Assembly (NCBI RefSeq): GCF_019393635.1 | Contig: NC_057862.1 | Coordinates: forward strand, 480,256,669 to 480,320,668 | Reading direction: 5' to 3' | DNA from: Dromiciops gliroides | Taxonomy: Eukaryota > Chordata > Mammalia > Microbiotheria > Microbiotheriidae | Length of the DNA: 64,000 nt | Shown: positions 59,330 through 64,000 of the stretch, piece by piece | How the letters are laid out: each line of letters starts with the position of its first letter | How positions within the stretch are numbered: position 1 is the first letter of the stretch | Translations under genes and position numbers: made by a program | The notes under the pieces: generated by a model | Seen by the model: the letters and a program-made list of their open reading frames with translations, nothing else | Databases searched by the model: none | What the model was told of the DNA's origin: nothing

Positions 59330-61300
59330 GTTACTATCCCTATATTTTTGTGCTAGCCACTGTGCTAGGCATTGGTGATACAAAAACAAAAGCAAAAAAA
59401 TAAAAAGTCCTTGCTCTGGAGGAATTGTCAGTCTAATAGAAGAAGACACCATGTGCATATAATAGAGGAATAGAAATATATTAGAGAAGAAAGCACTACT
59501 ACCTGGGAGGTTCAGCAAAGACCTGATGTAGAAAGTCAGACCTTATACAAGTCTTGTAAAATACTAGGGATACTGAGAGGTGGAGTTGAAGAGAGGGAAT
59601 TCTGGGCATTGGAGAAAGACAACTCAAAAGAATGGGATTAGGATATGGAGTGCCATATATAAAGAACAATGAAATAGGGAGTTTGGCTAGGCCTAAGTAT
59701 GTGTAGAAGTAATATGTAATAAGGCTAGAAAGGTAGACTGGGGCTAGGTTGTAAAAGGGATTTAAGTGCCCAAAACAGGAGTTTATGTATTATCCTAGAT
59801 GTAATATGGAATGATTGTAGTATACTCAGCAGGTCATTACATGGTCCAATTTGGCTTTTAGGAAAATTTGGTTAATTGTTGTCCTGTCTTCTTGAAGAGG
59901 ACAAAAATGACATCACTATGTTAGCATCAAGTTACAGTGTGTCTGATTGTGACTGATCAGACTAATCCAAATTTGGAATGCTCCACCAGAGGTCACACAC
60001 AGATAACCCATGCAAACATTTCAGGTGAAATTCTCTGAAGTTGTACATTTTTTGTTTCATATGAGCTACTTCAATTTTGCTTTGCTTATAGAGCACAGTG
60101 CCTTCTTTGATGCAGGCATACCTTGCTGGGCGGTTCTTTGTCAGTATCTATCGTGTTATGTAGTTAATTTCAAGGTTTTTCATAGAGACCTTGAGAGTGT
60201 TTTTGTATGACTTTTTCTGACCACCATATGAGCACTTTCCTTTCATGAGTTCTTTGTAAAATAGTATTTTGGGCAAGCATACATTTGGAATTCCAACAAT
60301 TTGGCCAGTCCATCAGATTGGCACTGTCTACAGTAGACTTTGGAGGCTTAGCAGTTCAGCTTGAGAAAAGACCTCAATCTCTGGTACCTTATCCAGCCAG
60401 GTGATCTTCAGAAACTTTCTAAGACAATCCAAATGGAAATGATTCGATTTCCTGGCATGACATTGGTATGCTGTCCAGGTTTTGCAGGCATATAACAATG
60501 AGGTGAGCACAACAACTCTGTTGACCTTCAGTTTGGTAGGCAGCCTAATATCTCTTCTCACCCATACTTTCCTTTGGGACCTCCCAAACATGAGCTAGCT
60601 TTGGCAATACATGCATCAACATCATAATTCTGTACACTCCTGGAAAGTATACTGCCAAGGTAAGTGAATTTGTCCAGAATTCAAAATTTCTCCATTTGCT
60701 GTAACTGATGGTTTCTTGTTTGGATGGTGTGGTGCTAGCTGGTGGAGTACCTTGGTTTTCTTGCTATTAATTGTTCGGCCAAAATTAGTACAAGCAAAAG
60801 AGAATGGATTCATACTTTGTTGCATATCAGTTGCAGAGGCCACATTGAGTGTACAATTATCTGCAAACAAAAACAAAATTATGCCCTGCTTCTTTCTCCA
60901 TTTTAGTCTTGGTTTATAGCCTTTTCAGTTTGACAGCTGTATAAAGATAGATTGGAGAAGCAAAAGAATGAGGGAAAGGAGACCAAACAGGGAGCTATTG
61001 AAGTAGTCTAGGTTAGAGATGATGGTGTGTGTGTTTCTGTGGTTAAAGAAGGGAACACATGCAAGATTTGTTGTAAAATTATAAATTACCAGATTTAAAT
61101 GCTATTGGTTATGTGGGTTAAAGGAAAGTGGGGAGGAAAGGAGGTGGGGAGGTTGTGAACATGGGGTAACTAAAAATTATGGTGTCATCAGTTTTATTTC
61201 TTATTTCTGGTAACATGATTTTTAGGGAAATATAAAAAGTTCAGTTTTAGTTACATTGAGTTAAAAATGTCTATAGGCATTGTAGAGGGAGTAGCCTGAA
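59330..61300 (-). repeat. L2 LINE relic interrupted by an RTE fragment
   Basis: 59330-59876 is L2 in reverse (gtgctagccactgtgctaggc ... acatggtccaatttggctttt). Its continuation, 'gacagctgtataaagataga' through 'aaaatgtctataggcat', lies at 60939-61300, past the RTE piece. Confidence 0.75.
59877..60938 (-). mobile_element. RTE-type non-LTR retrotransposon, 3' part
   Basis: The minus-strand frames 60876-60622 (84 codons) and 60591-60328 (87 codons) carry RT-type peptides. They are a catalytic-box remnant FADN (normally FADD) with 'LHQLAPHHPN' after it, and the conserved 'LYACKTWT ... FHLDCLRKFLKI' tail region. The 3' UTR continues to 59877 (gtcctgtcttcttgaagagg on the plus strand). The endonuclease part is absent, so the copy is 5'-truncated and dead. 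Confidence 0.8.
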
Positions 61301-61379
61301 CAAAGGTGAAGAAGTAAAAATATATAAAGCATCTTTTTTAGTTAATAGAACAGCTGATAATTCAAATCACTGTTTTTAC

Positions 61380-62285
61380 CTTGGACATTACTTCCCCTCA
61401 GACTGACTGAGACAGACTCAGATCCTGAATCCTCAGTCATTAGGGATAGTGATTCCTCCTGGACTACTGCCTTTGCTTCCTACCTGGCCCTCTAGCTGTC
61501 ACTAAAAGGAGTAACCACTTGGAAGAATGGACCTGTTATACCTCCCATCACAAATACCAAATGCTAAGCCAATGACAACTTGAAAACCCAAGAGCCCTAG
61601 CAGCATTATCCCCTCCCAAACAACAAACACTGACTATGCTTCCAGATCAGCTCTTGATTTCATCATCTAGGAAAGCAAACTCGTGGAGAAGGGGATAACC
61701 ATACCACTAATGGCCAAATGATAACAATCAACAGGGCAGGAAAGCCATTCTATTTGAAGCAGCAAGGTGCTCCAATGGAGAGAATGGAGACAGTATATGC
61801 TAGGAGAGTTAAGTAGTAACTTCCCATCAGGTTCCAAAGAAGAACCCAACCATATCAGAGGCCCTTAGATCACCAGCCCTGCTTCTGACCCAGCCTCTGC
61901 CCACCATCCAGATATTATCCCTTGTGGGAAATGACTTGGCAATAATTTTTTTTAAGAGATATGCCAACTGCCTTAGCAGCCACAGCTACTGAAGAAACAG
62001 AAAAGAAAGTTCTCACCACCAATGTCTGTAACTGTCAAATGCTTCAACAACATAAATAGAGATGGTTTCATCAGCGGAAATGAGACTAAAGAAAATGTCT
62101 TATTTTCTACTTCTTTGCTGCACCCTAAGGACCATCAATCTTTTCTATTTGACTTGGAATGGATATCTCTTTTCTCCTTTTTATAACGTGAGCTCCTAGA
62201 GAATAAGAATAGCTTTGCTTTTTTATTTGTACCTCCAGTGATTAATATAATGCTTGTCAAATAATGACCCATCAAATGCTTTTTC
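61380..62285 (+). repeat. unclassified long repeat, copy 2, with L2-like tail
   Basis: Counterpart of 44600-45660: 'aacagggcaggaaagccatt', 'agatcaccagccctgcttct', 'tactgaagaaacagaaaaga', 'caccctaaggaccatcaatc' and 'cttttctatttgactt', then an L2-like end (gagctcctagagaataagaa). No intact ORF. Confidence 0.6.
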
Positions 62286-62826
62286 ATTCATTCATTCTTA
62301 AGCATTTATTAAGCCTACTATGTGCCAGACACTATATTCTATGTGGGAAATGAAAAGACAATTGTGAAACAATTCCTGCTTTCAAGGGCATACATTCAAA
62401 TGGGAGAGATAGCATGTTGGTATATAATTATACACAGATTATCCAGAAAAGGAACACAAAATATTTGGGGGAAGGTAAAGCACTGGGAACTGCGGTGTGG
62501 GGGGCAATGAGGAAAGTTTTCATGCAGAAGGCGTGTAAACAAAGTTTTAGAGAATAGCAAGTATTCCATGAAGTAAATATAAAGAAGGGAAACATTCTAG
62601 GCACAAAGAGTGAAAAGGCTTAGTGACAGGATGAGTATTAATATTTGAGGGAAAGAAAGTAGATGAGTATTGTTGGAACATATAGTGGAGGGAGTGTTGT
62701 GTAAGGATGTTGGATAGGTATAAAGATGCCATGTTGTAAAAGACTTTCAGTATAAAACAGAGGACTTTGCCTTTGATCTTAAAAGTAGGACAGTCACTGT
62801 AGCTTACTGAGGGAGGTGACATGGTC

Positions 62827-63093
62827 GATGTTGTTGTTGTTCAGTTTTTCCAGTTGTGTCAAACTCATTGTGACCCCATTGGGGATTGTTTGTGTTTCTT
62901 GTCAGAGATACTGGAGTTGTTTGCCTTTTCCTTTTCCAGCTTATTTTATAGATGAGCAACTGAGACAAACCAGGTTAAATGTCTTGTCCATGGTCACACA
63001 TCTAGTAAATGTCTGAGGCTAGATTTGAACTTAAAGATGAGTCTTCCTGATTCTAAGTCAGTGTTCTAACCATTGCACCACCTTGTTGCCCTC
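62827..63093 (-). mobile_element. marsupial CORE-SINE (MAR1-like) inserted in L2
   Basis: Begins gatgttgttgttgttcag, then 'aactcattgtgaccccattg', 'tggtcacacatctagtaaat' and 'accattgcaccaccttgttg'. Target duplication acatggtc at 62819-62826 and 63094-63101. Confidence 0.88.
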
Positions 63094-63153
63094 ACATGGT
63101 CATGCCTCCAATTAAGGAAAATCACTTTGGAATCTTGGTGTAAGATGGATTGT

Positions 63154-63304
63154 TTTTGTTTTTGTTTTTTTGCAGGGCAATGGGGGTTAAGTGACTTGCC
63201 CAGGGTCACACAGCTAGTAAGTGTCAAGTGTCTGAGGCCGGATTTGAACTCAGGTTCTCCTGAATGCAGGGCTGGTGTTTTATCCACCGCGCCACCTAGC
63301 TGCC
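63154..63304 (-). mobile_element. tRNA-type SINE inserted in L2
   Basis: Tail of tttttg repeats, then 'gcaatgggggttaagtgact' to 'gcgccacctagctgcc'. Target duplication tgtaagatggattgt (63139-63153) and tgtaacatggattgt (63305-63319), 14 of 15 identical. Confidence 0.94.
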
Positions 63305-63564
63305 TGTAACATGGATTGTAATGGGTACAAACTTGATATAGAGACACTAAACTGGATGCAAAAGTAGGTCACTATCATTTTCTCAGACTAAGGCTTTTGG
63401 ATTTCATCCCATAAGGAATGTAAAAGTATTATGAGATTTTATACACTGATTTGACCTGATCAACATAGTGTTTTAGAATTATTAATGTGACTGAGGTGTA
63501 GAGAAAGCATTAGAGCATGGAAGAGACTGGCATCGGAGAGATCAGTCAGCAGATAATTTAGTAA

Positions 63565-63665
63565 TAACCAATTACTGTTCATTAAGCTACTATATATGTC
63601 AAGGAATAGGTATAGAAAGGAAAAAAAAAATCAAAAGTTCTTTCCCTCAAGGGTATATGAATCTC
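63565..63665 (-). repeat. L2 3'-end fragment
   Basis: 'tgttcattaagctactatat' and 'agttctttccctcaagggta' are L2-like in reverse. Confidence 0.5.
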
Positions 63666-63716
63666 TTTAACTGGAGGATAGGATGTATTTGGCTAAAGAA
63701 GTTAAATACTACCTAT

Positions 63717-64000
63717 TGTAAACTGCAAAAATTAGCCTCAGGCACCCCAAACAGGCCAACCCTTCTCTAGCACAATTGCTCTCCTCAAAACAACCCCAGG
63801 TATGTAAGCTTTGCAGGCCACACCCAGCCCATGCTGTGCATGAAGGGCCTCAGGAATGCCCCAGCTTCCTCTGCCCAGCTCCTGGCTTCAGGCGTGCCCA
63901 CCATGGCTTTGTGCCCCTGCCTGCCTTGGACACCTGCCCTGGGGGTGCCAGTGAATTACCTTGGTGATCATGGGTGTGGCCCAGCCAGAGGTTTGAGGGG
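63717..64000. other. GC-rich stretch at the right edge, unassigned
   Basis: From about 63730 the composition changes sharply to C- and G-rich (cacccagcccatgctgtgca, ctgcctgccttggacacctg). A 63-codon ORF (63776-63967) is rich in Pro, Cys and His without a known motif. The start (tgtaaactgc) could be the TG end of an LTR, but the element leaves the window. Confidence 0.35.

Larger units (their letters stand above)
62286..63350 (-). repeat. L2 LINE relic carrying two SINEs
   Basis: L2 text in reverse runs 62290-62826 (aagcatttattaagcctacta ... gaggtgacatggtc). It resumes at 63094-63153 and again after 63304 to about 63350, with further L2-like sequence (ggatttcatcccataagg) to about 63545. Confidence 0.75.

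Noticed and set aside
30245..63347. A recurring peptide like DKALALDSGxPEFKSGLRHLTLTS in several small ORFs (about 24950, 30245, 34892, 63066)
   Set aside because: It is the conceptual translation of the tRNA-type SINE body, seen wherever a SINE lies in that frame. It is not a protein family.

Overview
This window looks like intergenic or intronic chromatin from a marsupial. I found no host protein-coding gene, rRNA, tRNA, bacterial-type operon or CRISPR array. The marsupial call rests on many copies of a tRNA-type SINE that starts gggcagctaggtgg, ends with a (cccc)aattgcctca-like tail and resembles the WSINE1/MAR1 group. It also rests on abundant L2, MIR and L3/CR1 relics, and on L1 elements of the marsupial type whose 5' end reads ggggcggagccaagatggc. 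The SINE tail looks more Australian (dasyurid-like) than opossum-like, but I hold that only weakly. All family names come from recognition, not from a database search.

Layout. 1-7 kb: two tandem L2 copies, then SINE, MIR and L2 fragments. 7.3-8.6 kb: a three-level nest (old DNA-transposon MITE, then a 5'-truncated L1, then a solo LTR). 9.5-12.8 kb: a 1-kb L2 relic carrying a SINE, followed by a plus-strand L1 3' half with another SINE. 13-24 kb: long simple repeats (a TTTC/TTCC tract, several TC tracts, a TA/TG tract), SINEs and an L3/CR1 tail. 24.5-26.9 kb: an old L1 5' portion. 28.5 kb: a perfect 19-bp inverted repeat.

30.1-43.3 kb is the centre of the window. It is a stack of minus-strand L1s with a 6.54-kb full-length L1 (35771-42310) at its core. 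That element is bounded by a perfect 16-bp target-site duplication and lies inside an older L1. Its ORF1 and ORF2 are nearly complete but broken by a stop and indels, so it should not move by itself.

43.3-64 kb is richer in unique sequence. It holds two dispersed copies of a repeat I could not classify (about 44.6-45.66 and 61.4-62.28 kb), a candidate LTR (about 55.4-56.4 kb), a hAT-like MITE that splits a SINE, an unidentified 135-codon ORF at 58.2 kb, an RTE-type retrotransposon fragment inside an L2, and a GC-rich stretch running off the right end.

The only coding sequences with recognisable function belong to retrotransposons. L1 ORF2 would supply the endonuclease and reverse transcriptase; this or related L1s probably mobilised the SINEs, since many carry 10-17 bp target duplications and A-rich tails. 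The value of the window lies mainly in its readable insertion chronology, not in a new gene system.
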